Assembly: GCF_007994985.1 (NCBI RefSeq)
Contig: NZ_VOQF01000005.1
Location: forward strand, 434,001-498,000
Direction of reading: 5' to 3'
DNA: 64,000 bases
DNA from: Metabacillus litoralis
GTDB taxonomy: Bacteria > Bacillota > Bacilli > Bacillales > Bacillaceae
The notes under the pieces were generated by a model. That model had not been told where the DNA came from. It did not search any database and was given only the letters and a program-made list of their open reading frames with translations. Shown in pieces: positions 18,009 to 26,490 of the stretch (position 1 is the first letter of the stretch; each line of letters opens with the position of its first letter). Both the position numbers and the translations under genes were made by a program.

Positions 18009-19184
18009 TTAAACTTCTTTTAATGCAGTCACTAGCCTTCCTAATCCATCCTTTATTGTTGTCTTTGAACACGCAATATTCATTCTTAGAAAACCTGCTC
18101 CATTTTCACCGAATTTAGATCCAGGTTCCAATGCTAGTTTACCTTTCTTTAGTAAAAGGTCTTTAAGTTCATCATCTGTTTTATTCAGTGCTCTTGCGTC
18201 TAACCATATAAGGTATGTTGATTCAGGTCTCATTACTTTAATATTTGATAAATACGTTTTTATATATTCTTCGACTATAATGACATTTCCTTCTAAATAC
18301 TCTATAAGTTCATTCAGCCATTTTTCTCCGTACGTATAAGCTGCTTCCATCGCTTCTTGCCCTAGTGTATTGATCATCATAAGACCAAATCTTTGTTTCA
18401 CTTCATTATATTTTCTTTTTAGTGAATCGTTAGTGATGAGTGCTACTGAAGCTTGTAGACCAGCTAAATTAAATGTTTTACTTGGGGCAATAAAGGTTAT
18501 TGTTTGATTGGCCAATTTCTCATTAATTGATGCAATGGGAGTATATTTACTGTTAAATAATAATAAATCAGAGTGAATATCATCAGATAAAATGAGTACA
18601 TTGTGTTTTACACAAAGATTCCCTATTTTCGTTAATTCTTCTTCACTCCATACTCGACCACTAGGGTTATGTGGATTACATAAAATAAATAACTTAGTTT
18701 GGGGATCAGATAACTTTTCCTCTAAATCGGTAAAATTGATATCATAACGAAAATCATTACTTAAATGAAGATGATTATAAAGAACTTCTCGATTATGTTT
18801 TTTAGCAATTTCAAAAAAAGGATAATAAACAGGTGATTGAACGACAACTTTGTCTTGTTCAGAAGTGAATGCTTCAATTGCCAAGCTTATGGCAGTAACG
18901 ATGCCTGGGCTATATGTAATGATTTTTGGGTTGATATCCCAACTATGACGATTTTTAACCCACTCTTGAATAGCTTTTTCCATACTTGTGCCAGACATTG
19001 TATATCCAAAGATTCCATGATCAATACGTGAATGGAGGACATCAATAATTTCATCAGGAGCTTGAAAGTCCATATCGGCGACCCACATTGGCAGGACTTC
19101 ATCTTCTCCAAAGATGTTTTTTGAAAAATCCCATTTTACAGAGTTTGTGTTTTTACGATTTATTACTTTATCAAAACGATTCAC
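18009..19184 (-). CDS. patB: PLP-dependent C-S lyase, MalY/PatB family
   Basis: 391 residues from the GTG at 19184, which is eight bases after AAAGGAG; a GTG nine bases upstream overlaps the RBS. This is a fold-type I PLP enzyme: N-terminal VKWDF and LPMWVADMDF typical of MalY/PatB, the PLP-binding Asp in ILSDDIHSDL, and the Schiff-base Lys near 236 in PSKTFNLAG. PatB is a cystathionine beta-lyase that releases homocysteine, pyruvate and ammonia. It lies upstream of kinB on the same strand, as in B. subtilis. Confidence 0.92.
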   Translation of the reverse strand: MNRFDKVINRKNTNSVKWDFSKNIFGEDEVLPMWVADMDFQAPDEIIDVLHSRIDHGIFGYTMSGTSMEKAIQEWVKNRHSWDINPKIITYSPGIVTAISLAIEAFTSEQDKVVVQSPVYYPFFEIAKKHNREVLYNHLHLSNDFRYDINFTDLEEKLSDPQTKLFILCNPHNPSGRVWSEEELTKIGNLCVKHNVLILSDDIHSDLLLFNSKYTPIASINEKLANQTITFIAPSKTFNLAGLQASVALITNDSLKRKYNEVKQRFGLMMINTLGQEAMEAAYTYGEKWLNELIEYLEGNVIIVEEYIKTYLSNIKVMRPESTYLIWLDARALNKTDDELKDLLLKKGKLALEPGSKFGENGAGFLRMNIACSKTTIKDGLGRLVTALKEV

Positions 19185-19292
19185 ACGAACCACTCCTTTG
19201 ATTAAAAATTTGCTTGAATCGTCAATTACTTACTTCCATCATAAGTGTGTTACAATTGCAGTGCAAAAAATAAGATCATAAAGGTGAAAAAA

Positions 19293-19553
19293 ATGGATGC
19301 ACAGCACACTAATATTAAATTAATGGAACTATTATTACAGTGGGATCCATTAGGCTATGGTGAAGGAAGTTATGAAACAGAAGTAGTTGATGTATTGCAA
19401 GCAGTTTATGCTAATGAAGAGGTTGGGCAGCTTGCTAGAAAAATACAAGCTATATATGAGTTTTCATTTGAAGAAATTATTCCTTTACAGCACTGTGAAG
19501 ATCTTGCTGTAAAGCTCTTATCAATAAAAAATAATGATAGTTGTGAAATATAA
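19293..19553 (+). CDS. yugE: YugE, DUF1871 family protein
   Basis: 86 residues from the ATG at 19293, which follows AAGGTG; this equals the usual length of YugE. It is a small acidic helical protein with the DUF1871 pattern LLQWDPLGYGEGSYETEV near residues 12-30. Function unknown. It is divergent from patB and convergent with yugF. Confidence 0.88.
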   Translation: MDAQHTNIKLMELLLQWDPLGYGEGSYETEVVDVLQAVYANEEVGQLARKIQAIYEFSFEEIIPLQHCEDLAVKLLSIKNNDSCEI

Positions 19554-19572
19554 TAAACGACTAAAGAAGATA

Positions 19573-19612
19573 AAGGCAAAATGTACTGTATACTATTTTT
19601 ACATTTTGCCTT
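19573..19612. terminator. Bidirectional terminator yugE / yugF
   Basis: AAGGCAAAATGTA pairs perfectly with TACATTTTGCCTT around a 14-base loop. It lies between two convergent genes. Confidence 0.78.
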
Positions 19613-19617
19613 AAGAA

Positions 19618-20454
19618 TCATTGAGCTTGAAAGATGAAATTTCCAATCTTTTCTGATACATGCTCTGGTTTTTCCTCTGGAACAAGATGTCCAGTATGTT
19701 TAAAAGACACAAATGATGAATTAGGTAAATCCTTTCTCAATCTTTCTCCAATTGTTATAGGTACGACTTTATCTTCGTTTCCCCAGATCAGCAAGCTTGG
19801 TTGTTCAATTAATTTTAGTTCTTCAGCTGGTAGATCTCCTTCATGATCACGAATCATTCTATTCAATGCCATAAAAATTCGATTATCTAAAAATGGCTCC
19901 ATATAACCATCCATCATTTCTTGATCAATCAGGCTTTGATCATGAACCACATTATTCAAATTTTTCAGAATGCCTTGACTAGCAAGCCAATGCTTAATAC
20001 ATAAATAAAAATAAGGAACATAGGAACCAAATTTAAGGGTTGGGCTAACTCCCTTCGTGTAACCTGCACTACATAAAAGAACAACCTTCTCAAATAAATC
20101 TGGTCGTTGTTTTGCAGCATTCAACGAAACTTGTCCGCCCATAGAATGTCCAACAAGAAAAGCTTTTGAAATCTGTAAAGCTTGAATTAGCTCAATGACA
20201 ACTCTGGCCATATTTGTATAAGAATGAACAAATTTTGTGGATTTTTCAGTTTTACCAAATGGCGGCAGATCAATAGCTATAATGGTGAAATCCTTTTCTA
20301 ATAAAGGAATAATTTTACGAAAGCTGAAGCTAGAGGATAGAAATCCATGAATTAATACAATCACAGGATTTAGACGGTCCCGCTCATACACTTCATAATG
20401 AACGTTCACACCAAGAATGTTCATTTTACTGCAATAAAAATGGGCCTTTTCCAT
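19618..20454 (-). CDS. yugF: Alpha/beta hydrolase YugF
   Basis: About 278 residues; the ATG at 20454 has better spacing from GGAG than the one at 20460. The alpha/beta-hydrolase marks are the oxyanion-region HG (VLIHGFLSSSFSF), the nucleophile elbow GHSMGG, the acid region WGNEDKVVP, and the catalytic His in FKHTGHLVPEEKP. The substrate is not known. B. subtilis YugF is placed similarly next to alaR. Confidence 0.9.
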   Translation of the reverse strand: MEKAHFYCSKMNILGVNVHYEVYERDRLNPVIVLIHGFLSSSFSFRKIIPLLEKDFTIIAIDLPPFGKTEKSTKFVHSYTNMARVVIELIQALQISKAFLVGHSMGGQVSLNAAKQRPDLFEKVVLLCSAGYTKGVSPTLKFGSYVPYFYLCIKHWLASQGILKNLNNVVHDQSLIDQEMMDGYMEPFLDNRIFMALNRMIRDHEGDLPAEELKLIEQPSLLIWGNEDKVVPITIGERLRKDLPNSSFVSFKHTGHLVPEEKPEHVSEKIGNFIFQAQ

Positions 20455-20460
20455 AAACAT

Positions 20461-20811
20461 TCACTCCATTATATATATAAAAATTTGTCATTATGTTAAA
20501 ATGTTGATTTAGTCAAATTAATCTTATTTATTTCGCGGGTTTCTTAACTAAAGTGATGTATTTATATTTGAAATTGAGACTAAAATGAAGTAGAGAAAAT
20601 CAAGGTGGACTCTGTCGTTTGTTCGATAACAAATTTTAGATTTAATTTAACTTAAAATGAACAATAACGTTAAAAGTTTCTTTTATTTTGACCGAATAAA
20701 GTTTAATTACACATGTAAAAATCTACCCGTATTTCTTTAATTGAAACATATGAAAAACGAGTTATTAGGTGTTATAATTATCTGAAGATTTAAAAAGTAG
20801 GAGTGTTGGCA
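20461..20811. other. Divergent intergenic region yugF / alaR
   Basis: About 350 AT-rich bases with no gene. TATAAT at 20773-20778, with ATGAAA 17 bases upstream, is a possible weak sigma-A promoter for alaR-alaT. No other clear signal was found. Confidence 0.4.
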
Positions 20812-21312
20812 ATGAAGTTTACCGAAAAAGAAGTTGAGATCTTAGAAATTCTGGAGGACGACTGTCGATTGTCTGCAGATCAAATAGCAAAAATGATTGA
20901 CTTATCTGAGTCTGAGACAAAAGAAATAATCCGAAATCTTGAAGATCAAAGAATAATTGTTGATTATACAGCACAAGTCAATTGGCGCAAAGTAGATGGC
21001 CATGAAGGTGTTAAGGCCATGATTGATGTGAAAGTCCAACCAAAACGTGGAGTAGGCTTTGATGATATCGCTAGTCGTATCTATCGTTTTAAAGAAGTAA
21101 AATCTGTTTATTTAATGTCAGGTGCATATGATCTTTCTGTTATTATTGAAGGTAAATCAATGTCAGATATAGCACACTTTGTTTCTGAAAGGCTTTCAAC
21201 GCTAGATTCTGTATTATCAACGACAACTCATTTTATCTTAAAGAAATATAAACATGATGGCACTATATTTGAACAAGATGATGAGGATAAGAGGATTGTG
21301 GTGTCACCATGA
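20812..21312 (+). CDS. alaR: AlaR, Lrp/AsnC-family regulator
   Basis: 166 residues from the ATG at 20812 (GGAG eight bases upstream), the same length as B. subtilis YugG/AlaR. The N-terminal winged helix-turn-helix covers about residues 3-60 (CRLSADQIAKMIDLSESETKE). The C-terminal RAM/AsnC ligand-binding domain covers about 70-150. In B. subtilis it activates alaT for alanine synthesis. The stop overlaps the alaT start by four bases, indicating one operon. Confidence 0.92.
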   Translation: MKFTEKEVEILEILEDDCRLSADQIAKMIDLSESETKEIIRNLEDQRIIVDYTAQVNWRKVDGHEGVKAMIDVKVQPKRGVGFDDIASRIYRFKEVKSVYLMSGAYDLSVIIEGKSMSDIAHFVSERLSTLDSVLSTTTHFILKKYKHDGTIFEQDDEDKRIVVSP

Positions 21313-22478
21313 TTGAGCCCTCTCATTACATCTCTAAAACTGTCAAGGATTTAAAGCCATCAGGAATTAGAAAGTTTTTTGATTTAGCAGCAAGCATGGA
21401 AGGTGTCATTTCATTAGGTGTAGGAGAGCCAGACTTTGTAACACCATGGTCTGTTAGAGAAGCATCTATTCTTTCTCTTGAACAAGGCTTTACGTCTTAT
21501 ACGGCTAATGCTGGATTATTGGAGCTTAGAGAAGAGATTGCTTATTATCTACAAGGAAAAGCTAAAGTCTCCTACAATCCAAAGGAACAGGTATTAGTAA
21601 CAGTTGGTGCAAGTCAGGCACTTGATGTTGCATTAAGAGCAATTGTAAATCCTGGTGATGAAGTAATTGTAATTGAACCTAGCTTTGTATCTTATTCTTC
21701 TTTAATCTCTTTAGCAGGTGGAGTCCCGGTTTCAGTACAAACAAGTGGTGAAATGGAGTTTAAACTGCAGCCAGCTGAACTAGAAAAAGCTATTACTGAA
21801 AAAACGAAAGCTATAATTTTATGCTCACCAAGTAATCCAACTGGAACAGTACTTGAACATGAAGAACTTGTGAAAATTGCTGAAATCATTGAGAAGCATG
21901 ATCTGCTTGTTATATCAGATGAGATTTATGCTGAGTTAACATATGATCATGAGTATACTAGCTTTGTTTCAATTGAAGGTATGGCTGAAAGAACAATTCT
22001 TGTTTCCGGGTTTTCAAAGGGCTTTGCTATGACAGGGTGGAGATTAGGTTATATTGCTGCTCATAAGGATTTTCTAAGTGAAATGCTAAAAATTCATCAA
22101 TATTCAATGATGTGTGCACCTACTATGGCACAATATGCTGCTATTGAAGCAATGAAAAATGGTCGAGAAGATGTCCTTTATATGAAAAAGAAATACAAAC
22201 AACGAAGAAATTTAGTTGTAAGTGCTCTTAATGAAATGGACTTAACATGTCATGTACCTGGAGGAGCATTTTATGTATTTCCTTCAATAAAGAAAACAAA
22301 TCTGACGTCAGAAGAATTTGCTGAGCAGCTTCTTCTAGAAGAAAAGGTAGCTGTAGTACCAGGCAATGTTTTTGGTGATAGTGGTGAAGGCTATATTAGA
22401 TGTTCTTATGCATCTTCTTTAGAACAGTTACAGGAAGCATTAAGAAGAATGCAAAGATTTGTTGAAAATAAAATTTAA
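21309..22478 (+). CDS. alaT: AlaT, alanine-type aminotransferase
   Basis: 389 residues; a class I/II PLP aminotransferase with a four-base ATGA overlap with alaR. Visible features are LGVGEPDFVTP, the PLP contacts in CSPSNPTG and ISDEIYAELTYD, the Schiff-base Lys near 237 in SGFSKGFAMTGWR, and the substrate Arg in GYIRCSYA. B. subtilis YugH/AlaT is the main alanine aminotransferase. Substrate is assigned from synteny with alaR. Confidence 0.92.
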   Translation: MIEPSHYISKTVKDLKPSGIRKFFDLAASMEGVISLGVGEPDFVTPWSVREASILSLEQGFTSYTANAGLLELREEIAYYLQGKAKVSYNPKEQVLVTVGASQALDVALRAIVNPGDEVIVIEPSFVSYSSLISLAGGVPVSVQTSGEMEFKLQPAELEKAITEKTKAIILCSPSNPTGTVLEHEELVKIAEIIEKHDLLVISDEIYAELTYDHEYTSFVSIEGMAERTILVSGFSKGFAMTGWRLGYIAAHKDFLSEMLKIHQYSMMCAPTMAQYAAIEAMKNGREDVLYMKKKYKQRRNLVVSALNEMDLTCHVPGGAFYVFPSIKKTNLTSEEFAEQLLLEEKVAVVPGNVFGDSGEGYIRCSYASSLEQLQEALRRMQRFVENKI

Positions 22479-22517
22479 AAAAGCTGACCAATAAAGGTCA
22501 GCCAAATATAGAGAAAC

Positions 22518-22568
22518 AAAAAGGGGGGGATACTAAAAAGCCTTATGCTTTTATTATTCCCCTTTTTT
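22518..22568 (+). terminator. Terminator downstream of alaT
   Basis: AAAAAGGGGGG pairs with CCCCTTTTTT around an inner small hairpin (AAAAGC/GCTTTT) and is followed by T-rich sequence. A smaller hairpin, GCTGACC...GGTCAGC, lies just after the stop codon. Confidence 0.75.
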
Positions 22569-22739
22569 GCTTTTATAAACATAGCTTCTGACATAATAGC
22601 TTCTTTTATTGATTTTTCTCCTAATGAATACCTACTTCACAGAAATATTGAACATAATCAACAAATTGTGTGATGGACAATCCTCTAACCATACTAATAT
22701 GAAACAAACTTCAGTTAACATTCGTTATATATTTTGAAA
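22569..22739. other. AT-rich gap with no recognised feature
   Basis: Between the alaT terminator and the repeat element. I see no gene or clear hairpin in it. Confidence 0.5.
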
Positions 22740-22902
22740 GAGTTGTTTTCGTAAACTTTGTTGCTTTAGTCATATGAAGAAAACAGCACTGTATAAAGTC
22801 TAGTGGCATCTTTTCTTCTTAGAATCGTACCTTTCATATGATAAAGATATTGTTACTAATAGGAATTAGGTTTAATTAGCAACAATCCAACAGAATAGAG
22901 CC
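22740..22902. repeat. Palindromic repeat (MITE-like), copy 2
   Basis: About 163 bp, related to the 143-bp element at 1456-1598. Shared features are the left end GTTTTCG[T/C]AAACTTTGTTGCT, the middle AGTCTAGTGGCATCTTTTCTTC, and the right end TAGCAAC...GAGCC, with the ends forming an imperfect inverted repeat. It ends about 23 bases before the sigma-factor start. Confidence 0.7.
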
Positions 22903-22925
22903 TTTGAAAGAGGAGGGTAGCAAAA

Positions 22926-23486
22926 ATGAATGAAGAAAACTTAATAAAAAAAGCGAAGCAGGGGAATATTATCGCATTTCAACAATTAGTAGAATTACAT
23001 TATCCCACTGTTGAAAGGTTTGCCTATCAATTAGGAAATAAACATGAAGAAATTGAGGATATCACACAAGAAGTATTTATTCGTGTTTATCGATTTCTCG
23101 ATCAGTTTACAAAGGCAAAGTTTTCAACATGGTTATATAAAATTACACTTAATGTCACAAGAGACTTTGCTAGAAAAAGACAATCAAACATTCGTAAAGT
23201 GTTTAAAATACAACAGGATTTTCGCAATGATGATTACCCAGAAATAGAGTCAAAGATCATTAAGAATGAAGAAGATCGGATATTGCACTTATCAATACAA
23301 AGATTGGATGAAAAATACCGGATACCAATTGTTTTGTTTTATTTTCATGATAAAAAGTATGAAGAAATCTCTGAGATCATGTCAATTAACATTTCGACTG
23401 TTAAAACGAGAATCCTGCGTGGAAAAACACAATTAAAAAAAATGATGGAAGAGGTTATAAAGAAGGAAGGTGACATACATGGATGA
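22926..23486 (+). CDS. ECF-type RNA polymerase sigma factor
   Basis: 186 residues, RBS GAGGAGGG. Region 2 (residues 5-90) contains EDITQEVFIRVYRFLDQF and the -10-recognition stretch FSTWLYKITLNVTRDFARK; region 4 (about 120-178) contains KKYEEISEIMSINISTVK, a helix-turn-helix. It lacks region 3, which marks it as an ECF sigma factor. Its stop overlaps the next gene by eight bases. I cannot tie it to a named B. subtilis sigma factor. Confidence 0.88.
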   Translation: MNEENLIKKAKQGNIIAFQQLVELHYPTVERFAYQLGNKHEEIEDITQEVFIRVYRFLDQFTKAKFSTWLYKITLNVTRDFARKRQSNIRKVFKIQQDFRNDDYPEIESKIIKNEEDRILHLSIQRLDEKYRIPIVLFYFHDKKYEEISEIMSINISTVKTRILRGKTQLKKMMEEVIKKEGDIHG

Positions 23487-25101
23487 TAAAATATTTGAAG
23501 AACGAATGAATAGTTTGAAGAGTTCATATGAAAAATTACAGCCTGTTTCTTCTGTTGATCATATTATTAATAATGTAAAGCAAACAGAGCTTCCAAAGCG
23601 GAAAAAAATATTTCCCCTAACATATGTGGCATCTTTTATAGGTGTTTTATTAATAGCTGGAATTTTGGGTACACAGCTAATATCTCAATCCAATAAAAGC
23701 AGTGGTGAAAAGTCACCATCAATTGAAAATCAAACCGTTTCAGCAACAGATATAGAAGATTCAATAAATGAAGTCAGAGGTTTGTATGAAAGAAACCTTG
23801 ATGTACTAAAAGAAAAGCTACAATTTGATGATGTTGAACAATATAGTTTTGTACAAGAAGCTAAGAATTCAGTAGAGAGCTTTGAAGAAAGAAGGGAATA
23901 TTCCTCACGTGCAGAACTTCAAAATTATACAGAAAACGTGAAAAATATCATCTCTTTAAGAGTATCAATGCCTAATGAAGAAATGGAAATTTTAAAAGAA
24001 AGAGCAAAAAATGATAAAAAAATAGATGAAACACAACTAATCAGTTATTTAATTAAAATAGAGCTACTCAAGGAACGATTTAACGAAAAATGGTTTAATT
24101 TAAGGCAGCTACCAACTGAAGGGAACTTAGTAGAATATGTGGATAAGCTAAATAAACAAGAAGTTGAAAATGGATCTGATGACTATCTAAATCTAATTAA
24201 AACTCTTAGAGAAAATGGATATCGTTTTATTTTTATTACAGAAGGTGAAGGTCAAATTGATTTAACAATAGACCATCAAAAAATCCTAGATACATTCAAA
24301 GATATGCTTAGTAATCAACTAATAGCTTACCTACAATATAAAAAGGAAGTCATTGAACAAGGAACTGTCTTAGGTTTAACTCAAGAACAATTAGCATCCC
24401 GTATTATAAAATTAGAGGAGACTATCATTGCACATCCTAATTTCGAGAAAAATGATGACCTAAAAATGGAATACGAAAAACACCTTTTACATTTTATACA
24501 ATATAGTGATGAGGAGAGTATGAATGATTTTGTAAGTGATTATCCAAAATCCTTATCTGCAAAACAAGTGGACGAATTTTTAAATGGAAATGAACATGAT
24601 GAGTTTGTTTCTGGTCAAGAGAGAGAAAGCATTAGTGCTAAAATATCACCAGAGCTAAAAGCGATTTCAGGAAATAATGTGCAATTACTTCCACTAACAG
24701 ATTCTTTGGAGGCAGTTTATGAGGAGTATAAAAATACACGTAATGATGAAATTCTTGAAGGTCCATTTTTAGGTACTGAAAGCGCAATAGAAGTCTCAAT
24801 TGCACGTCTGTATATGTATGCTGTTGAAAATAAAGATTATGAAACAGCTTTTTATCTAACTTACGATGGGGAAGCTTCAGAAAGACCAGATTTAGAACGA
24901 TTTATAAGTGAAATGGCACAATCGACAACCAATTATCAAGATCTATCAAATAAAGTAATCAAAGTCAGTACAACATATAAGGAAAATGGTAGATTAATCG
25001 AGCACACATTTACTACAAAAGATGGAGAATCCATTATATTCAATATGAAACGAAACAATGAATATGAAAAGGTTAGAGTTGAATATACTTCATTTCCATA
25101 A
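23479..25101 (+). CDS. Large membrane-anchored protein co-encoded with the ECF sigma factor, probable anti-sigma
   Basis: 540 residues from the ATG at 23479, preceded by AAGGAAGGTG. The first 40 residues are cytoplasmic and charged, one transmembrane helix follows (about 44-63, YVASFIGVLLIAGILG), then a very large Glu/Lys-rich, mostly helical extracytoplasmic region and a compact C-terminal domain (about 450-540). The arrangement, an overlap with the sigma gene plus a single membrane span, suits an anti-sigma factor with an external sensor. I see no zinc-binding ZAS motif (HxxxCxxC) in the short N-terminus, so the mode of sigma binding is unclear. Confidence 0.75.
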   Translation: MDDKIFEERMNSLKSSYEKLQPVSSVDHIINNVKQTELPKRKKIFPLTYVASFIGVLLIAGILGTQLISQSNKSSGEKSPSIENQTVSATDIEDSINEVRGLYERNLDVLKEKLQFDDVEQYSFVQEAKNSVESFEERREYSSRAELQNYTENVKNIISLRVSMPNEEMEILKERAKNDKKIDETQLISYLIKIELLKERFNEKWFNLRQLPTEGNLVEYVDKLNKQEVENGSDDYLNLIKTLRENGYRFIFITEGEGQIDLTIDHQKILDTFKDMLSNQLIAYLQYKKEVIEQGTVLGLTQEQLASRIIKLEETIIAHPNFEKNDDLKMEYEKHLLHFIQYSDEESMNDFVSDYPKSLSAKQVDEFLNGNEHDEFVSGQERESISAKISPELKAISGNNVQLLPLTDSLEAVYEEYKNTRNDEILEGPFLGTESAIEVSIARLYMYAVENKDYETAFYLTYDGEASERPDLERFISEMAQSTTNYQDLSNKVIKVSTTYKENGRLIEHTFTTKDGESIIFNMKRNNEYEKVRVEYTSFP

Positions 25102-25128
25102 AGCGACGTCTTTGATCGTTGCTTTTTT
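25100..25128 (+). terminator. Terminator after the sigma/anti-sigma operon
   Basis: AAGCGAC and GTTGCTT form a stem ending in a six-base T-run, directly after the stop codon. Confidence 0.78.
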
Positions 25129-25155
25129 GGTTATACTATATTTGAAAAGATATTT

Positions 25156-25184
25156 TTGAAAAAAATGAAAAACTGTGATATAAT
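25156..25184 (+). promoter_or_regulatory. Sigma-A promoter of yugI
   Basis: TTGAAA at 25156-25161, a 17-base spacer, and a perfect TATAAT at 25179-25184 preceded by TGA, which forms an extended -10. It lies about 50 bases before the yugI start. Confidence 0.75.
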
Positions 25185-25236
25185 TTTATATTGCGTATAA
25201 ATAGACATTTAATATAAGAAAATTAGGAGTGTTATT

Positions 25237-25638
25237 ATGACAACAAAGTACGAAATAGGCAGTGTTCATACAGGAAAAGTAACAGGAATTCAACCATACG
25301 GAGCGTTTGTTGCACTTGATGAAGAAACTCAAGGATTAGTTCATATTTCTGAAATTACTCACGGTTTCGTAAAAGATGTTAACGAACATTTAAATGTGAA
25401 TGATGAAGTTCAAGTAAAAGTTCTTTCTATTGATGATAAATCTGGAAAAATCAGTTTATCAATTCGTGCTACTCAAGAAGCACCAGTAGAAGAAAAGAAA
25501 GAAGCTGCGCCTAGAAAACCTAAAAAGCGTCAAGCTACAGTGAAAGCTGAAACAGAAACTCCACAAGGCTTCAATACATTAAAAGACAAGTTAGAAGAGT
25601 GGATTGAGCAATCTAAGCGTGAAGAAGTAAAGAAATAA
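25237..25638 (+). CDS. yugI: YugI (general stress protein 13), S1 RNA-binding domain protein
   Basis: 133 residues, RBS AGGAG. A single S1 domain fills residues 5-78 (GKVTGIQPYGAFVAL, GLVHISEITHGFV, VKVLSIDDKSGKISLSIR). The C-terminus is a Lys/Glu-rich tail. The protein probably binds RNA or ribosomes; in B. subtilis it is a stress-inducible protein. It is a single-gene unit with its own promoter and terminator. Confidence 0.93.
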   Translation: MTTKYEIGSVHTGKVTGIQPYGAFVALDEETQGLVHISEITHGFVKDVNEHLNVNDEVQVKVLSIDDKSGKISLSIRATQEAPVEEKKEAAPRKPKKRQATVKAETETPQGFNTLKDKLEEWIEQSKREEVKK

Positions 25639-25650
25639 TTATAATGAAAT

Positions 25651-25687
25651 GAAAAAGGTGATCGCATTTTGCGGTCACCTTTTTTCA
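25651..25687 (+). terminator. Terminator after yugI
   Basis: GAAAAAGGTGATCGC pairs with GCGGTCACCTTTTTTC around a short loop, with a six-base T-run in the 3' arm. Confidence 0.88.
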
Positions 25688-25747
25688 TTTATGCTTTTTG
25701 TGTTAAAGAACCTTCGTAGCAAGTTTAAGGAACTATTGCTTTTTACT

Positions 25748-25870
25748 TTGTCTAGCTCCAGGCGCCATCGGCTCGAGTCATAAGTCAAATAGGAATTAAA
25801 GGTAAAGAGCACCTTCTATTACTATTCGTCTTATGCTTGTCGCCGATAGGCAGGCGCCTTCCGCTTTTCA
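25748..25870. repeat. 122-bp Bacillaceae intergenic repeat, tandem unit 1
   Basis: It starts TTGTCTAGCTCCAGGCGCC and ends GGCGCCTTCCGCTTTTCA. Within the unit, GGCGCCATCGGC is complementary to GCCGAT...GGCGCC, and CGAGTCATAAG mirrors CTTATGCTTG, so the whole unit can fold on itself. It is G+C-richer than the flanks at both ends. Confidence 0.85.
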
Positions 25871-25992
25871 TTGTCTAGCTACAGCGCCTAGCCCCTCGAG
25901 TCATAAGCCAAAAAGGAATTGAAGGTAAAGAGCACCTTCTATTCCTTTTCGTCTTATGCTTGTCGGGGCTAAACAGGCGCTTTCGCTTTTCG
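25871..25992. repeat. 122-bp repeat, tandem unit 2
   Basis: It abuts unit 1. The same layout is present, but the inner stem is changed in step on both arms: CCTAGCCCC on the left and GGGGCTAAACAGGCG on the right in place of ATCGGC/GCCGAT. Coordinated change of this kind suggests the hairpin itself is selected or copied as a unit. Confidence 0.85.
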
Positions 25993-26115
25993 TTGTCTAG
26001 CTACAGGCGCCATCGGCTCGAGTCATAAGTCAAATAGGAATTGAAGGCAAAGAGCGCCTTCTATTCCTATTCGTCTTATGCTTGTCGCCGATAAACGGGC
26101 GCCTTCCGCTTTTCG
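25993..26115. repeat. 122-bp repeat, tandem unit 3
   Basis: It abuts unit 2 and is nearly identical to unit 1. It ends three bases before the yuzA stop codon, so the array may also serve as the 3' end of yuzA. A fourth, solitary copy lies at 39798-39917. Confidence 0.85.
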
Positions 26116-26117
26116 TA

Positions 26118-26348
26118 TTACCTAGCTTCTGGGCGTGGTTCTCTTGCTACTTCTTCAGATGGTTTGAATAGTAATCCAAGGTTGATTAAACCTGCTATTC
26201 CGACAAGACCATAGATGATTCGGGATAGTGCTGATTCTTGGCCACCGAAGATAGCTGCAACTAAATCGAATTGGAAAAATCCGATTAGTCCCCAATTAAT
26301 CGCCCCTATTATTGTAAGTACAAGTGCTATACGTTGAATTGCGCTCAA
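26118..26348 (-). CDS. yuzA: YuzA, DUF378 small membrane protein
   Basis: 76 residues with a TTG start preceded by AAGGAGG, eight bases away. It has two transmembrane helices (about 5-25 and 43-62) with the DUF378 signature LVLTIIGAINWGLIGFFQFD and YGLVGIAGL. The short cytoplasmic tail is acidic and basic. Function unknown. The position between yugI and yugJ matches B. subtilis yuzA. Confidence 0.9.
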   Translation of the reverse strand: MSAIQRIALVLTIIGAINWGLIGFFQFDLVAAIFGGQESALSRIIYGLVGIAGLINLGLLFKPSEEVAREPRPEAR

Positions 26349-26439
26349 TTTTACAACCTCCTTAGTTGATAACTACATTTTTATGATGTGAAGTTAAGTC
26401 AAAACTATTCATAGAAAATTTCACTTAAAAGCACTTTTC

Positions 26440-26468
26440 TTTACAAGTATTATTGAAATCTACATAAT
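26440..26468 (+). promoter_or_regulatory. Possible sigma-A promoter of yugJ
   Basis: TTTACA at 26440-26445, a 17-base spacer, and CATAAT at 26463-26468. The leader before the RBS would be very short, which lowers confidence. Confidence 0.4.
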
Positions 26469-26490
26469 CTATAGATGGAGGCGATATAAA

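Noticed and set aside
25748-26115. Tandem repeats as a possible CRISPR array
   Set aside because: The units are about 122 bp and abut each other with no unique spacers; no cas genes are present; a lone copy occurs elsewhere.
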